A stretch of DNA of 64,000 bases from Streptomyces antibioticus. GTDB lineage: Bacteria; Actinomycetota; Actinomycetes; Streptomycetales; Streptomycetaceae. Of the stretch, positions 40,495 to 48,743 are shown piece after piece. The DNA lies in assembly GCF_002019855.1 (NCBI RefSeq), contig NZ_CM007717.1:6705750-6769749 (forward strand), given 5' to 3'. Under the pieces are notes generated by a model. That model did not search any database. It was not told the origin of the DNA and worked only from the letters and a program-made list of their open reading frames with translations. The position numbers were made by a program, and so were the translations under genes. Each line of letters begins with the position of its first letter. Position 1 is the stretch's first letter.

Positions 40495-42117
40495 TCAGCC
40501 GCGCAGCAGGCGGTAGGCGGGCAGGGTGAGGAAGTCGGCGTAGTCCTCGTCGAGCGCCACCTCCAGCAGCAGATCGTGCGCCTGCTGCCAGTGCCCGGCG
40601 GCGAACGCCTCCTCGCCCAACTCCGCGCGGATGTTGGCCAGTTCGTCGGCGGCGACCTCGCGGGCCAGCTCGGGGGTCGCCTTCAGACCGTTCTCGAACT
40701 CCACCCCGGCGTTGATCCACTGCCAGATCTGAGAGCGGGAGATCTCGGCGGTGGCCGCGTCCTCCATGAGGTTGAAGATGGCGACCGCGCCGAGTCCGCG
40801 CAGCCACGCCTCGATGTAACGGATGCCGACCTGAACGGCGTTGACCAGGCCCGGGTACGTGGGCTTCGCGTCCAGCGAGTCGACCGCGATCAGGTCGGCC
40901 GCCTCGACGTGGACGTCCTCGCGCAGCCGGTCCTTCTGGTTCGGCCGCTCGCCCAGGACCCGGTCGAAGGACTCCAGGGCGATCGGCACCAGGTCGGGGT
41001 GGGCGACCCAGGAGCCGTCGAAACCGTCGTTCGCCTCACGGTCTTTGTCGGCGCGGACCTTCTCGAAGGCGACCTTGTTGACCTCGGCGTCGCGCCGGGA
41101 GGGGATGAAGGCCGCCATGCCGCCGATGGCGTGCGCGCCCCGCTTGTGGCAGGTGCGCACGAGGAGTTCGGTGTAGGCGCGCATGAACGGCGCCGTCATC
41201 GTGACGGCGTTGCGGTCGGGGAGGACGAACCGGGGGCCGCCGTCCCGGAAGTTCTTCACGATGGAGAACAGGTAGTCCCAGCGGCCCGCGTTCAACCCCG
41301 AGGCGTGGTCGCGGAGTTCGTAGAGGATCTCCTCCATCTCGTAGGCGGCCGTGATGGTCTCGATCAGAACGGTCGCGCGGATTGTGCCCTGCGGGATGCC
41401 GATGTGGTCCTGCGCGAAGACGAACACGTCGTTCCACAGGCGGGCTTCGAGGTGGGACTCGGTCTTGGGCAGGTAGAAGTAGGGGCCCTTGCCGAGGTCG
41501 AGCAGCCGCCGCGCGTTGTGGAAGAAGTACAGCCCGAAGTCGACCAGGGTGCCGGGCACTTCCTCGCCGTCCACCTGGAGATGGCGCTCGTCCAGGTGCC
41601 AGCCGCGCGGCCGCATCACGACGGTGGCGAGTTCGTCGGCGTCCTTCAGGGCGTACGACTTGCCGGAGACCGGGTCCGTGAAGTCGATACGGCGGGTGTA
41701 GGCGTCGGTCAGGTTGAGCTGACCGAGGATGACGTTCTCCCAGGTCGGCGCGGAGGCGTCCTCGAAGTCCGCGAGCCAGACCCGGGCGCCCGAGTTGAGG
41801 GCGTTCACGGTCATCTTGCGGTCGGTCGGGCCGGTGATCTCCACCCGGCGGTCCTCCAGCGCCGCCGGGGAGGGCGCCACCCGCCAGGAGTCGTCGGCGC
41901 GGATCGCTGCCGTCTCCGGGAGGAAGTCCAGGGTGGAGGTGCGGGCGATCTCCGCGCGGCGCTCGGCGCGGCGGGCGAGCAGCTCGTCACGGCGCGGGGT
42001 GAAACGCCGGTGCAGCGCGGCCACGAAGGCGAGGGCCTCCTCGGTGAGGACCTCCTCCTGCCGGGGCAGGGGCTCGGCGTCGACGATGGCCAGCGGGGAC
42101 GGCGCTGGTGCGGACAT
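40495..42117 (-). CDS. aceB: Malate synthase A
   Basis: Enzyme of 540 residues condensing glyoxylate and acetyl-CoA to malate. Typical isoform-A segments: DFEDASAPTWENVILGQLNL, VVMRPRGWHLDERHL, GPYFYLPKTESHLEARLWND (catalytic/metal Glu region), GTIRATVLIETITAAYEMEEIL, GGMAAFIPS, SWVAHPDL, NLMEDAATAEISRSQIWQW. No isocitrate lyase gene is adjacent, so in this context it drains glyoxylate from ureide breakdown. The promoter carries two AllR-like boxes. Confidence 0.97.
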   Translation of the reverse strand: MSAPAPSPLAIVDAEPLPRQEEVLTEEALAFVAALHRRFTPRRDELLARRAERRAEIARTSTLDFLPETAAIRADDSWRVAPSPAALEDRRVEITGPTDRKMTVNALNSGARVWLADFEDASAPTWENVILGQLNLTDAYTRRIDFTDPVSGKSYALKDADELATVVMRPRGWHLDERHLQVDGEEVPGTLVDFGLYFFHNARRLLDLGKGPYFYLPKTESHLEARLWNDVFVFAQDHIGIPQGTIRATVLIETITAAYEMEEILYELRDHASGLNAGRWDYLFSIVKNFRDGGPRFVLPDRNAVTMTAPFMRAYTELLVRTCHKRGAHAIGGMAAFIPSRRDAEVNKVAFEKVRADKDREANDGFDGSWVAHPDLVPIALESFDRVLGERPNQKDRLREDVHVEAADLIAVDSLDAKPTYPGLVNAVQVGIRYIEAWLRGLGAVAIFNLMEDAATAEISRSQIWQWINAGVEFENGLKATPELAREVAADELANIRAELGEEAFAAGHWQQAHDLLLEVALDEDYADFLTLPAYRLLRG

Positions 42118-42170
42118 GAGCGGTCACTTCCTTCAGCGAGCGTGGCACCGGGTGCCGGGAGGTTCCGTGC

Positions 42171-42222
42171 TTCCTATCGGTGGATGTTTGTGGATAGTAG
42201 TTTCCTCATCGTGGAAGATCAA
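42171..42222 (-). promoter_or_regulatory. aceB promoter with two AllR-like boxes
   Basis: Minus strand: -35 TTGATC (42217-42222), 17-bp spacer, -10 TACTAT (42194-42199), start near 42187. Box 42202-42216 (TTCCTCATCGTGGAA) exactly fills the spacer and box 42171-42185 (TTCCTATCGGTGGAT) follows the start, centres 31 bp apart (about three helical turns). Occupation would block RNA polymerase. Confidence 0.75.
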
Positions 42223-42262
42223 TGGTCTGTCGATGTCGAGAGACCTGCCGAGAGGCCCGGGT

Positions 42263-42868
42263 TCACTCCAGTCGGGCGAGGTCCGCGGGCGTGTCGATGT
42301 CGTACGGCCGGGCCACGTCCCCGCACTCCACGAGCGTGATCGCCGCCTCCCGCGCCCGGAGGTAGGCGCGCGCCCCCTGGTCGCCGGTCGCGCTCGCCGC
42401 GACGCCCGCCCAGTGCGCGGCGCCGAACAGCACCGGATGCCCGCGCACCCCGTCGTAGGCGGCCGACGCGAGGGTCTCCTCGCCCCGGAACGCGGCCCGC
42501 ACCCGGGCCGCCGCCTCCGCGCCGATGCCCGGCTGGTCGACCAGCGACACCAGCGCCGCCTGCGCGCCCGACCCGGTGACGGAATCGAGCCCGCACCGCA
42601 GTGACGTGCCCATTCCCTCCTCCCACTCCGGGTTCTCCACCACCACCCACCCCTCCTCTTCGAGCCGGGCGGCCTCCCGTACGGCGTCGGCGGCCGCCCC
42701 CAGGACCACATGCACCCGGGTGCAGCCGGCGGCGCGCAGCACCCCGGCCGCGTGCTCCACCAGCGGCCGCCCCCGGTACGTCAGCAGCGCCTTGGGCCGC
42801 CCGCCGAGCCGCCGGCCCCCGCCGGCCGCGAGCACCAGTCCGACGACTTCGTCCTCCGTGTAGGTCAT
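42263..42868 (-). CDS. MobA/MocA-like nucleotidyltransferase
   Basis: Protein of 201 residues with the NTP-transferase pattern VGLVLAAGGGRRLGGRPKALL (nucleotide loop and Lys), VHVVLGAAADAV, VENPEWEEGMGTSLRCGLD, LVSLVDQPGIG and GHPVLFGAAHW, closest to molybdopterin cytidylyl/guanylyltransferase-type enzymes. In other genomes such a gene serves xanthine dehydrogenase maturation, which would fit a purine-catabolic locus, but no xdh is present here. ATG 42868 or an upstream GTG 42886 may be used. Confidence 0.8.
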   Translation of the reverse strand: MTYTEDEVVGLVLAAGGGRRLGGRPKALLTYRGRPLVEHAAGVLRAAGCTRVHVVLGAAADAVREAARLEEEGWVVVENPEWEEGMGTSLRCGLDSVTGSGAQAALVSLVDQPGIGAEAAARVRAAFRGEETLASAAYDGVRGHPVLFGAAHWAGVAASATGDQGARAYLRAREAAITLVECGDVARPYDIDTPADLARLE

Positions 42869-43014
42869 GGCTCCTGCATACCGCACCCGGCCCGCTCGCG
42901 ATCACTCAGCGCAGCAAGGCGATGACGCAGCGGACTGGCGCCGGAGGCCCGAAGTGGCGTTAACTGGGCGCCTGTGGGGGAGGCGCACAACGGCGTGCGA
43001 GGGGGAGGAACGCG

Positions 43015-43344
43015 TTGCGGAGCGTGGAGCAGAAGGCTGTGACCGAGGCTGTGACCGACGGCGACGAGGACCGGCGGGTTTCGGAGCTGTGGCACGCGGT
43101 GTCCCGGCTGCGCCGCGAACTCGCCGCGCACCCGGCCGAGTTCGCGGACCGGGACATCGCCGAGGAGGAACTCGCCGCGCTGGCCGCGATGGCCGCCGGC
43201 GGCACACCCGAGATACCGCGCCTGCGCCGCTCCCTGCTGCTCGTCGCGGGCGCGATCGGCTCGGTCAGCGCGCTGACGCGGGGTCTGGCGGAGGTGCGCC
43301 GGGCGGTGGAGCTGTTCGGGGGGTCGCCGCGGCCGGGCGACTGA
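43015..43344 (+). CDS. DUF5955-like small protein
   Basis: Protein of 109 residues with TTG start and GGAGG 6 bp upstream (43004-43008). Helical: RRVSELWHAVSRLRRELAAHP, DRDIAEEELAALAAMAAGGT, PRLRRSLLLVAGAIGSVSAL and a final amphipathic helix. Resembles the Streptomyces DUF5955 family (recalled, not searched). Function unknown; convergent with allR. Confidence 0.7.
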   Translation: MRSVEQKAVTEAVTDGDEDRRVSELWHAVSRLRRELAAHPAEFADRDIAEEELAALAAMAAGGTPEIPRLRRSLLLVAGAIGSVSALTRGLAEVRRAVELFGGSPRPGD

Positions 43345-43353
43345 GCGCGGCCG

Positions 43354-44148
43354 TCAGGAGGGGTTCTGGCTCGCGAGGGCCTCGGAGAGTTCCGTCGCGA
43401 CCTGCTTCAGGACCGGCACGATCTTGTCGGTGGCCGCCTCCGTGACCCGTCCCGCCGGACCCGAGATGGAGATGGCCGCCGCCGTGGGGGAGTCGGGCAC
43501 CGACACGGCCAGGCAGCGCACGCCGATCTCCTGCTCGTTGTCGTCCACGGCGTAGCCCGACCGCCGCACCTCGGCGAGCGCCGCGAGGAATTCCTCCGGG
43601 GTGGTGAGGGTCTTCTCGGTCGCGGCGGGCATGCCGGTGCGCTGGAGCAGGGCGCGCACCTCGGCGTCGGGGAAGCCGGCGAGCAGGGCCTTGCCGACGC
43701 CCGTGGAGTGCGGCAGCACCCGCCGGCCGACCTCGGTGAACATCCGCATCGAGTGCTTGGACGGCACCTGCGCCACGTACACGATCTCGTCGCCGTCGAG
43801 CAGTGCCATGTTCGCCGTCTCGCCGGTCACCTCGACCAGCCGGGCCAGATACGGCCGGGCCCAGGTGCCGAGCAGCCGGGACGCCGACTCGCCGAGCCGG
43901 ATCAGCCGGGGGCCCAGCGCGTACCGCCGGTTGGGCTGCTGACGGACGTATCCGCAGGAGACCAGGGTGCGCATCAGCCGGTGGATGGTGGGCAGCGGCA
44001 GCCCGCTGTGGGCGGACAGTTCGCTCAGGCCGACCTCGCCGCCCGCGTCGGCCATGCGCTCCAGGAGGTCGAAGGCGCGCTCGAGGGACTGGACGCCTCC
44101 GCCGGTGGACTTGGCGGAGTCGGTGGTGCTGGCGCTCGACCTCGGCAC
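43354..44148 (-). CDS. allR: IclR-family regulator of the allantoin pathway (AllR-like)
   Basis: Regulator of 264 residues: N-terminal winged helix (VQSLERAFDLLERMADAGGE, VGLSELSAHSGLPLPTIHRLMRTLVSCGYV) and C-terminal IclR effector domain (GETANMALLDGDEIVYVAQV, RRVLPHSTGVGKALLAGFPD, GYAVDDNEQEIGVRCLAVSV). Located between malate synthase and allantoinase; in S. coelicolor the gene in this position encodes AllR, repressor of ureide genes, relieved by pathway intermediates. GTG start at 44148 with AGGGA upstream. Box pair in its own promoter suggests autoregulation. Confidence 0.88.
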   Translation of the reverse strand: MPRSSASTTDSAKSTGGGVQSLERAFDLLERMADAGGEVGLSELSAHSGLPLPTIHRLMRTLVSCGYVRQQPNRRYALGPRLIRLGESASRLLGTWARPYLARLVEVTGETANMALLDGDEIVYVAQVPSKHSMRMFTEVGRRVLPHSTGVGKALLAGFPDAEVRALLQRTGMPAATEKTLTTPEEFLAALAEVRRSGYAVDDNEQEIGVRCLAVSVPDSPTAAAISISGPAGRVTEAATDKIVPVLKQVATELSEALASQNPS

Positions 44149-44267
44149 GGCGCGTTCCCTTCGGACCTGGCAGGACTCGGAACTGGCGGAATGACTGGCT
44201 GAATCACTGGCGGAAGAGCTGAAGCGTACCCGGCGGCTCGCGGGCTCCCCGGTGGCGCGTCGCCGCC

Positions 44268-44303
44268 TTCTGCTCTACGGAATCATAATTTCACTGCATG
44301 GAA
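44268..44303. promoter_or_regulatory. Two AllR-like boxes in the allR-allB intergenic region
   Basis: Boxes at 44268-44282 (TTCTGCTCTACGGAA) and 44289-44303 (TTTCACTGCATGGAA), centres 21 bp apart. On the minus strand they straddle a possible allR promoter: -35 TGGATG (44305-44310), 17-bp spacer containing the second box, -10 TATGAT (44282-44287). They also lie about 80-115 bp upstream of the allB start site. Confidence 0.7.
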
Positions 44304-44347
44304 ACATCCAGTGTGGCGACGGTGGGGCACTCTGGAGAAGTGTGCTC

Positions 44348-44396
44348 TTGACGGCGTGAGAGGCGGAGATGAAGACTCCTTCAACAGAACGTTGAA
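44348..44396 (+). promoter_or_regulatory. allB promoter with TTCAAC-N5-GTTGAA palindrome
   Basis: -35 TTGACG (44348-44353), 18-bp spacer, -10-like AAGACT (44372-44377), predicted start near 44384. The 17-bp palindrome TTCAACAGAACGTTGAA (44380-44396) covers the start. The uricase-operon promoter has the same palindrome. Confidence 0.65.
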
Positions 44397-44416
44397 CGAG
44401 AGAGAGGGGGTCCCCG

Positions 44417-45793
44417 GTGTCCGACGCCGAACTGGTGCTGCGTTCGACGCGGGTCGTCACCCCGGAGGGGACACGCGCCGCCTCGGTCGCCGTCTCCGCC
44501 GGACGCGTCACGGCCGTCCTGCCGTACGACGCACCCGTCCCCGAGGGCGCCCGGCGCGAGGACTTCGGCGACGACGTCCTGCTGCCCGGCCTGGTCGACA
44601 CGCACGTCCATGTCAACGACCCCGGCCGCACGCACTGGGAGGGCTTCTGGACCGCGACGCGCGCGGCGGCGGCCGGCGGCATCACCACCCTCGTCGACAT
44701 GCCGCTCAACTCCCTGCCGCCGACCACCACGGCCGAACACCTGCGCGTGAAGCGGGAGGTCGCGGCCGACAAGGCGCACATCGACGTCGGCTTCTGGGGC
44801 GGCGCCCTGCCCGACAACGTCAAGGACCTGCGCCCGCTGCACGACGCCGGGGTGTTCGGCTTCAAGGCGTTCCTGTCACCCTCCGGCGTGGACGAGTTCC
44901 CGCACCTCGGCCGGACCGAACTGGCCCGCTCCCTCGCCGAGATCGCCGGTTTCGGCGGGCTGCTGATCGTGCACGCCGAGGACCCGGACCACCTGAACGC
45001 CGCACCGCGGCACGGCGGTTCGAAGTACGCCGACTTCCTCGCCTCCCGGCCCCGAGGCGCGGAGGACACCGCGATCGCCGCGCTGATCGCCGAGGCCGCC
45101 CGTCTGCACGCACGCGTGCACGTCCTGCATCTGTCCTCGGCGGACGCGCTGCCGCTGATCCGCGCGGCGAAGGCGGACGGCGTGCGCCTCACCGTCGAGA
45201 CCTGCCCCCACTACCTCACCCTCACCGCCGAGGAAGTCCCGGACGGCGCCAGCGAGTTCAAGTGCTGCCCGCCCATCCGCGAGGCCGCCAACCAGGATCT
45301 GCTCTGGCAGGCGCTGGCCGACGGGACGATCGACTGTGTGGTCACCGACCACTCCCCGTCCACCGCCGACCTCAAGACCGCCGACTTCGCGACCGCCTGG
45401 GGCGGCATCTCCGGCCTCCAACTGAGCCTTTCCGCCGTCTGGACGGCGGCCCGCGCACGCGGACACGGCCTGGAGGACGTGGTCCACTGGATGTCGGCGC
45501 GCACGGCGGAACTCGTCGGCCTCGACGGCCGCAAGGGCGCCATCGCGCCGGGCCACGACGCCGACTTCGCCGTCCTCGCGCCCGACGCGGCCTTCACCGT
45601 CGACCCGGCCGCCCTCCACCACCGTAACCCTGTCACCGCGTACGCAGGCCGCACCCTGTACGGCGTCGTGCGGTCGACCTGGCTGCGCGGTCAACGCGTC
45701 TACGCGGACGGCGAGTTCACCGCGCCGCGCGGCGAACTCCTCACCCGCACCGTCTCCTCTCGCTCCGGCCGACCCCTGGAAAGGAAGACCTGA
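44417..45793 (+). CDS. allB: Allantoinase
   Basis: Amidohydrolase of 458 residues opening the hydantoin ring of allantoin to allantoate. Signatures: LLPGLVDTHVHVNDPGRTHWEGF (first metal site), the carboxylated Lys in GVFGFKAFLSPSGV, LIVHAEDPDHL, VHVLHLSSADALPLI, VETCPHYLTLTAEEVPDG, CVVTDHSPST (catalytic Asp). Length usual. GTG start, Shine-Dalgarno AGGGGG. Allantoicase follows after 5 bp. Confidence 0.96.
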   Translation: MSDAELVLRSTRVVTPEGTRAASVAVSAGRVTAVLPYDAPVPEGARREDFGDDVLLPGLVDTHVHVNDPGRTHWEGFWTATRAAAAGGITTLVDMPLNSLPPTTTAEHLRVKREVAADKAHIDVGFWGGALPDNVKDLRPLHDAGVFGFKAFLSPSGVDEFPHLGRTELARSLAEIAGFGGLLIVHAEDPDHLNAAPRHGGSKYADFLASRPRGAEDTAIAALIAEAARLHARVHVLHLSSADALPLIRAAKADGVRLTVETCPHYLTLTAEEVPDGASEFKCCPPIREAANQDLLWQALADGTIDCVVTDHSPSTADLKTADFATAWGGISGLQLSLSAVWTAARARGHGLEDVVHWMSARTAELVGLDGRKGAIAPGHDADFAVLAPDAAFTVDPAALHHRNPVTAYAGRTLYGVVRSTWLRGQRVYADGEFTAPRGELLTRTVSSRSGRPLERKT

Positions 45794-45798
45794 TCACC

Positions 45799-46923
45799 GT
45801 GGCAGCGATCCCGCACTTCACCGGCGACGCGAACCCCTACGGCGGCGGCGACCCGTACGCGGACTACCGCACGGCCGACTTCCCCTTCACCCACCACGCC
45901 GACCTCGCCGACCGGCGGCTCGGCGCGGCCGTCGTCGCCGCCGGGGACGAGTTCTTCGCCCAGCGCGAGAACCTGCTGCTGCCCGGGCGCGCCGAGTTCG
46001 ACCCCGAGCACTTCGGCCACAAGGGCAAGATCATGGACGGCTGGGAGACCCGCCGCCGCCGGGGCGTCTCCGCCGACCACCCGTGGCCCGCCGACGACGA
46101 CCACGACTGGGCCCTGGTCCGGCTGGGCGCGCCCGGTGTGGTCCGCGGGATCGTCGTCGACACGGCCCACTTCCGCGGCAACTACCCGCAGGCCGTCTCC
46201 GTCGAGGGCGCCTCGGTCGCCGGCACCCCCTCCGAGCGGGAACTGCTGGGCGGCGACGTCAAGTGGACGACCCTGGTCCCGCGCACGCCCGTCGGCGGGC
46301 ACGCGGCGAACGGTTTCGCCGTCTCCGTGGAGCAGCGCTTCACCCACCTGCGGGTCAACCAGCACCCGGACGGCGGCATCGCCCGGCTGCGTGTGTACGG
46401 CGAGGTCGTCCCCGATCCCGCCTGGCTGGCGGTCCTCGGCACCTTCGATGTCGTCGCCCTGGAGAACGGCGGCCGGGCCGAGGACGCGTCGAACCTCTTC
46501 TACTCCCCGGCGTCGAACACCATCCAGCCCGGCCGCTCCCGGAAGATGGACGACGGCTGGGAGACCCGGCGCCGCCGCGACCGCGGCCACGACTGGATCC
46601 GCTACCGGCTGGCGGCGCAGGCCGAGATCCGCGCCCTGGAGATCGACACGGCGTATCTGAAGGGCAACAGCGCGGGGTGGGCGTCGGTCTCGGTCCGGGA
46701 CGGCGGGGAGGAAGTAAGCGGTGAGTGGACCGAGATCCTGCCGCGCACGCGCCTCCAGCCCGACACCAACCACCGTTTCGTGCTCCCGGCTCCGGTCGTC
46801 GGCACCCACGCGCGCGTGGACATCTACCCCGACGGTGGCATCTCGCGGCTGCGGCTGTTCGGTTCGCTCACCGAGGAGGGCGCGGCCCGGCTGGCGGCGC
46901 GCCACCAGGAGCTGGGCGGCTGA
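45799..46923 (+). CDS. alc: Allantoicase
   Basis: Enzyme of 374 residues hydrolysing allantoate to ureidoglycolate and urea. Two homologous jelly-roll repeats: the first contains KIMDGWETRRRR, DWALVRLGAPGVVRGIVVDT, FRGNYPQAVSVEG and FTHLRVNQHPDGGIARLRVYG; the second KMDDGWETRRRRDRGHDW, RALEIDTAYLKGNSAGW and THARVDIYPDGGISRLRLFG. The GTG follows GGAAGG. Operon with allB; urease or ureidoglycolate-cleaving genes are not nearby. Confidence 0.96.
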   Translation: MAAIPHFTGDANPYGGGDPYADYRTADFPFTHHADLADRRLGAAVVAAGDEFFAQRENLLLPGRAEFDPEHFGHKGKIMDGWETRRRRGVSADHPWPADDDHDWALVRLGAPGVVRGIVVDTAHFRGNYPQAVSVEGASVAGTPSERELLGGDVKWTTLVPRTPVGGHAANGFAVSVEQRFTHLRVNQHPDGGIARLRVYGEVVPDPAWLAVLGTFDVVALENGGRAEDASNLFYSPASNTIQPGRSRKMDDGWETRRRRDRGHDWIRYRLAAQAEIRALEIDTAYLKGNSAGWASVSVRDGGEEVSGEWTEILPRTRLQPDTNHRFVLPAPVVGTHARVDIYPDGGISRLRLFGSLTEEGAARLAARHQELGG

Positions 46924-46930
46924 CGCCCGC

Positions 46931-46965
46931 GGTCCGGCCGGTTTCCGACGTACACCGGCCGGACC
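46931..46965 (+). terminator. Terminator of the allB-alc operon
   Basis: Perfect 12-bp arms GGTCCGGCCGGT / ACCGGCCGGACC with an 11-nt loop, beginning 8 bp after the allantoicase stop. Confidence 0.8.
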
Positions 46966-47036
46966 GATGAGTTGCGGGGCCGGGCGGGGTCTGAGCTGAT
47001 GACAGACGACCCCGCACCCGGAAGCAGGCGATCACC

Positions 47037-47663
47037 ATGGGCAAGCTCGTCTCCCAGATCTTCGTGACACTCGACGGCGTCTACCAGGCGCCCGGCGGCC
47101 CCGGGGAGGACACCCGCGGCGGCTTCGAGCACGGCGGCTGGAGCTTCCCGTACGGCGACGAGGACTTCGGCCGGTTCGTGGACGAGGTCTTCGGCAGGGT
47201 CGGCGCGTTCCTCCTGGGCCGCCGCACCTACGACATCTTCGCCTCCTACTGGCCCAAGGTGACCGACCCCGACAACCCCGTCGCCACGAAGCTGAACGCC
47301 CTGCCGAAGTACGTCGTCTCGACCACCCTCACCGACCCGGAGTGGAACGCCACCACGGTCGTGGACGGCGACCTCGTCAAGGAGATCACGGCGCTCAAGG
47401 AACGCACCGACGGCGAACTCCAGGTCCACGGCAGCGGCGCCCTCGTCCGCTCCCTGCTGGACCTCGGGCTCCTCGACACCATCCATGTGCTGACGTTCCC
47501 GGTGGTGCTGGGCTCCGGCCTACGCCTGTTCCCCGAGGGCACGGTGCCGACGGCCTTCCGGCGCACGTCCGGCCGCGTCACCCCCGCCGGTGTCTCCCTC
47601 CAGACGTACGACACGGACGGCAGTCCGCGGTACGGCACGTACGCGCTGCCGGACGACGAGTGA
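47037..47663 (+). CDS. Dihydrofolate-reductase-like (RibD C-terminal) protein
   Basis: Protein of 208 residues with the RibD_C/DHFR-like fold: LVSQIFVTLDGVYQAPGGP, GAFLLGRRTYDIFASYWPKV, KYVVSTTLTDPEWNATTVV, LQVHGSGALVRSLLDLGLLDTIHVLTFPVVLGSGLRLF. A reductase of unknown substrate, common in Streptomyces and often beside SRPBCC genes, as here (convergent, 21 bp). Confidence 0.9.
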   Translation: MGKLVSQIFVTLDGVYQAPGGPGEDTRGGFEHGGWSFPYGDEDFGRFVDEVFGRVGAFLLGRRTYDIFASYWPKVTDPDNPVATKLNALPKYVVSTTLTDPEWNATTVVDGDLVKEITALKERTDGELQVHGSGALVRSLLDLGLLDTIHVLTFPVVLGSGLRLFPEGTVPTAFRRTSGRVTPAGVSLQTYDTDGSPRYGTYALPDDE

Positions 47664-47684
47664 CGTTCGGCGGGCCGTCGGTCG

Positions 47685-48089
47685 TCACCGCGCGTCGAGG
47701 GCGGCGGCGACCCGGTCCATGACGTGCTGCCAGTGCGTCCGCCGCCGTTCGCGCTCCTCGGCGCTGGTCAGATGCTCCTGGTGGAAGCGGAGCATGGTGC
47801 GGGCCCCGTCGGCGGCGGGGGCCAGGGCGACCTGGACCGTGGTGGTGCCGTGGGTGACCCGGATGCGGTCGGCGGGGCGGTAGCCGCGCACCTCGCCCGT
47901 GACCCCGTCGGCCGTCCGGTACGGGGTGCCGCGTTCCGGCGTGAGGTCCGCGCCGGGGCCGAGCCAGAGGGCGAGTCCCTCGGGGCCGCTGACGAACTCC
48001 CAGACGACGGCCACGGGGTGGGGCAGGGTGCGGGACACGCCGATCTGCCAGCCGGCGTCCTTGGTGAGTCCTGTGGGCATGACGGTCAT
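47685..48089 (-). CDS. SRPBCC (AHSA1-like) domain protein
   Basis: Protein of 134 residues: WQIGVSRTLPHPVAVVWEFV, GPEGLALWLGPGADLTPERG, GEVRGYRPADRIRVTHGTTT, MLRFHQEHLTSAEERERRRTHWQHVMDRV (terminal helix). Lipid- or ligand-binding helix-grip fold. ATG 48089 overlaps the stop of the CGNR gene (ATGA); it is second gene of that operon. Confidence 0.88.
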   Translation of the reverse strand: MTVMPTGLTKDAGWQIGVSRTLPHPVAVVWEFVSGPEGLALWLGPGADLTPERGTPYRTADGVTGEVRGYRPADRIRVTHGTTTVQVALAPAADGARTMLRFHQEHLTSAEERERRRTHWQHVMDRVAAALDAR

Positions 48090-48685
48090 CCTTCCTCGGT
48101 GTGACGGGCGCGCAGGGCCCTGACCTTGTGGCGGTTGCCGCAGTGCTCCATCGAGCACCAGCGGCGGCGGCCGGGGCGCGAGGTGTCGACGTAGATCAGA
48201 TGGCAGTCCTCGGCGGCGCAGGTGCGGATCCGGTGCGCGAAGGGTCCGGTCAGCAGCTCGACGGCGTCCCGTGCGACGGTCGCCGCGAGCTGCGTCCCGG
48301 TGGGAGCGCCGGCCCACAGCCGGCTGCCGTCCGGCGCGATCGCGGGGGCCAGGGCCGGGCGGGCGGCCGCCGCGTTGAGGATCTCCAGGTCGCGGGGCGG
48401 ATACGGCTCACCGCGCGTATGGGCGTCGACCACCCGGAACAGCGCGTCGCGCAGCTCGCGCAGACCGGCCACCTCCGCCTCGGACACCTCCGGCACGGGC
48501 GTCGGCTCCAGCCGCGACCGCTCCGCCCACGCACCCACGTCCACGGGCGCGTGCAGCACCTCGTACCGCCGGTACGGACCGGGTCCGCCGGTGGTCAGCA
48601 GCTCCAGACACAGCGCGCCGGGATCGAAGCGATAGGCGACGCCTGTGTGGGAGCGGAGGGTGAGGCCCTTGGCGGCGGAGTCCAT
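48086..48685 (-). CDS. CGNR zinc-finger transcriptional regulator
   Basis: Protein of 199 residues of the ABATE/CGNR type. N-terminal ABATE-like domain (LRSHTGVAYRFDPGALCLELL, LRELRDALFRVVDAHTRGE) and C-terminal zinc finger IRTCAAEDCHLIYVDTSRPGRRRWCSMEHCGNRHKVRALRARH with four Cys. Stress- or metabolite-related regulator. Probably leaderless: a -10-like TATAGT ends about 6 bp before the ATG. Confidence 0.92.
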   Translation of the reverse strand: MDSAAKGLTLRSHTGVAYRFDPGALCLELLTTGGPGPYRRYEVLHAPVDVGAWAERSRLEPTPVPEVSEAEVAGLRELRDALFRVVDAHTRGEPYPPRDLEILNAAAARPALAPAIAPDGSRLWAGAPTGTQLAATVARDAVELLTGPFAHRIRTCAAEDCHLIYVDTSRPGRRRWCSMEHCGNRHKVRALRARHTEEG

Positions 48686-48706
48686 GTAACCACTATAACC
48701 GGTTAC
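48686..48706 (-). promoter_or_regulatory. CGNR promoter, palindromic and leaderless
   Basis: Read on the minus strand GTAACC...GGTTAC arms flank a 9-nt centre (48686-48691, 48701-48706), containing a 10-bp palindrome TAACCGGTTA and a -10-like TATAGT whose predicted start coincides with the ATG at 48685. Candidate autoregulatory site. Confidence 0.5.
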
Positions 48707-48743
48707 GTAAGGTGCTGCGACTCGTCCGCTGCGGAACTTCGCC

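Noticed and set aside
44348..44396. allB promoter directly covered by the AllR boxes
   Set aside because: The boxes lie about 80-115 bp upstream of the best allB promoter and fit the allR direction better, so I list them as serving the intergenic region without assigning them to allB alone.
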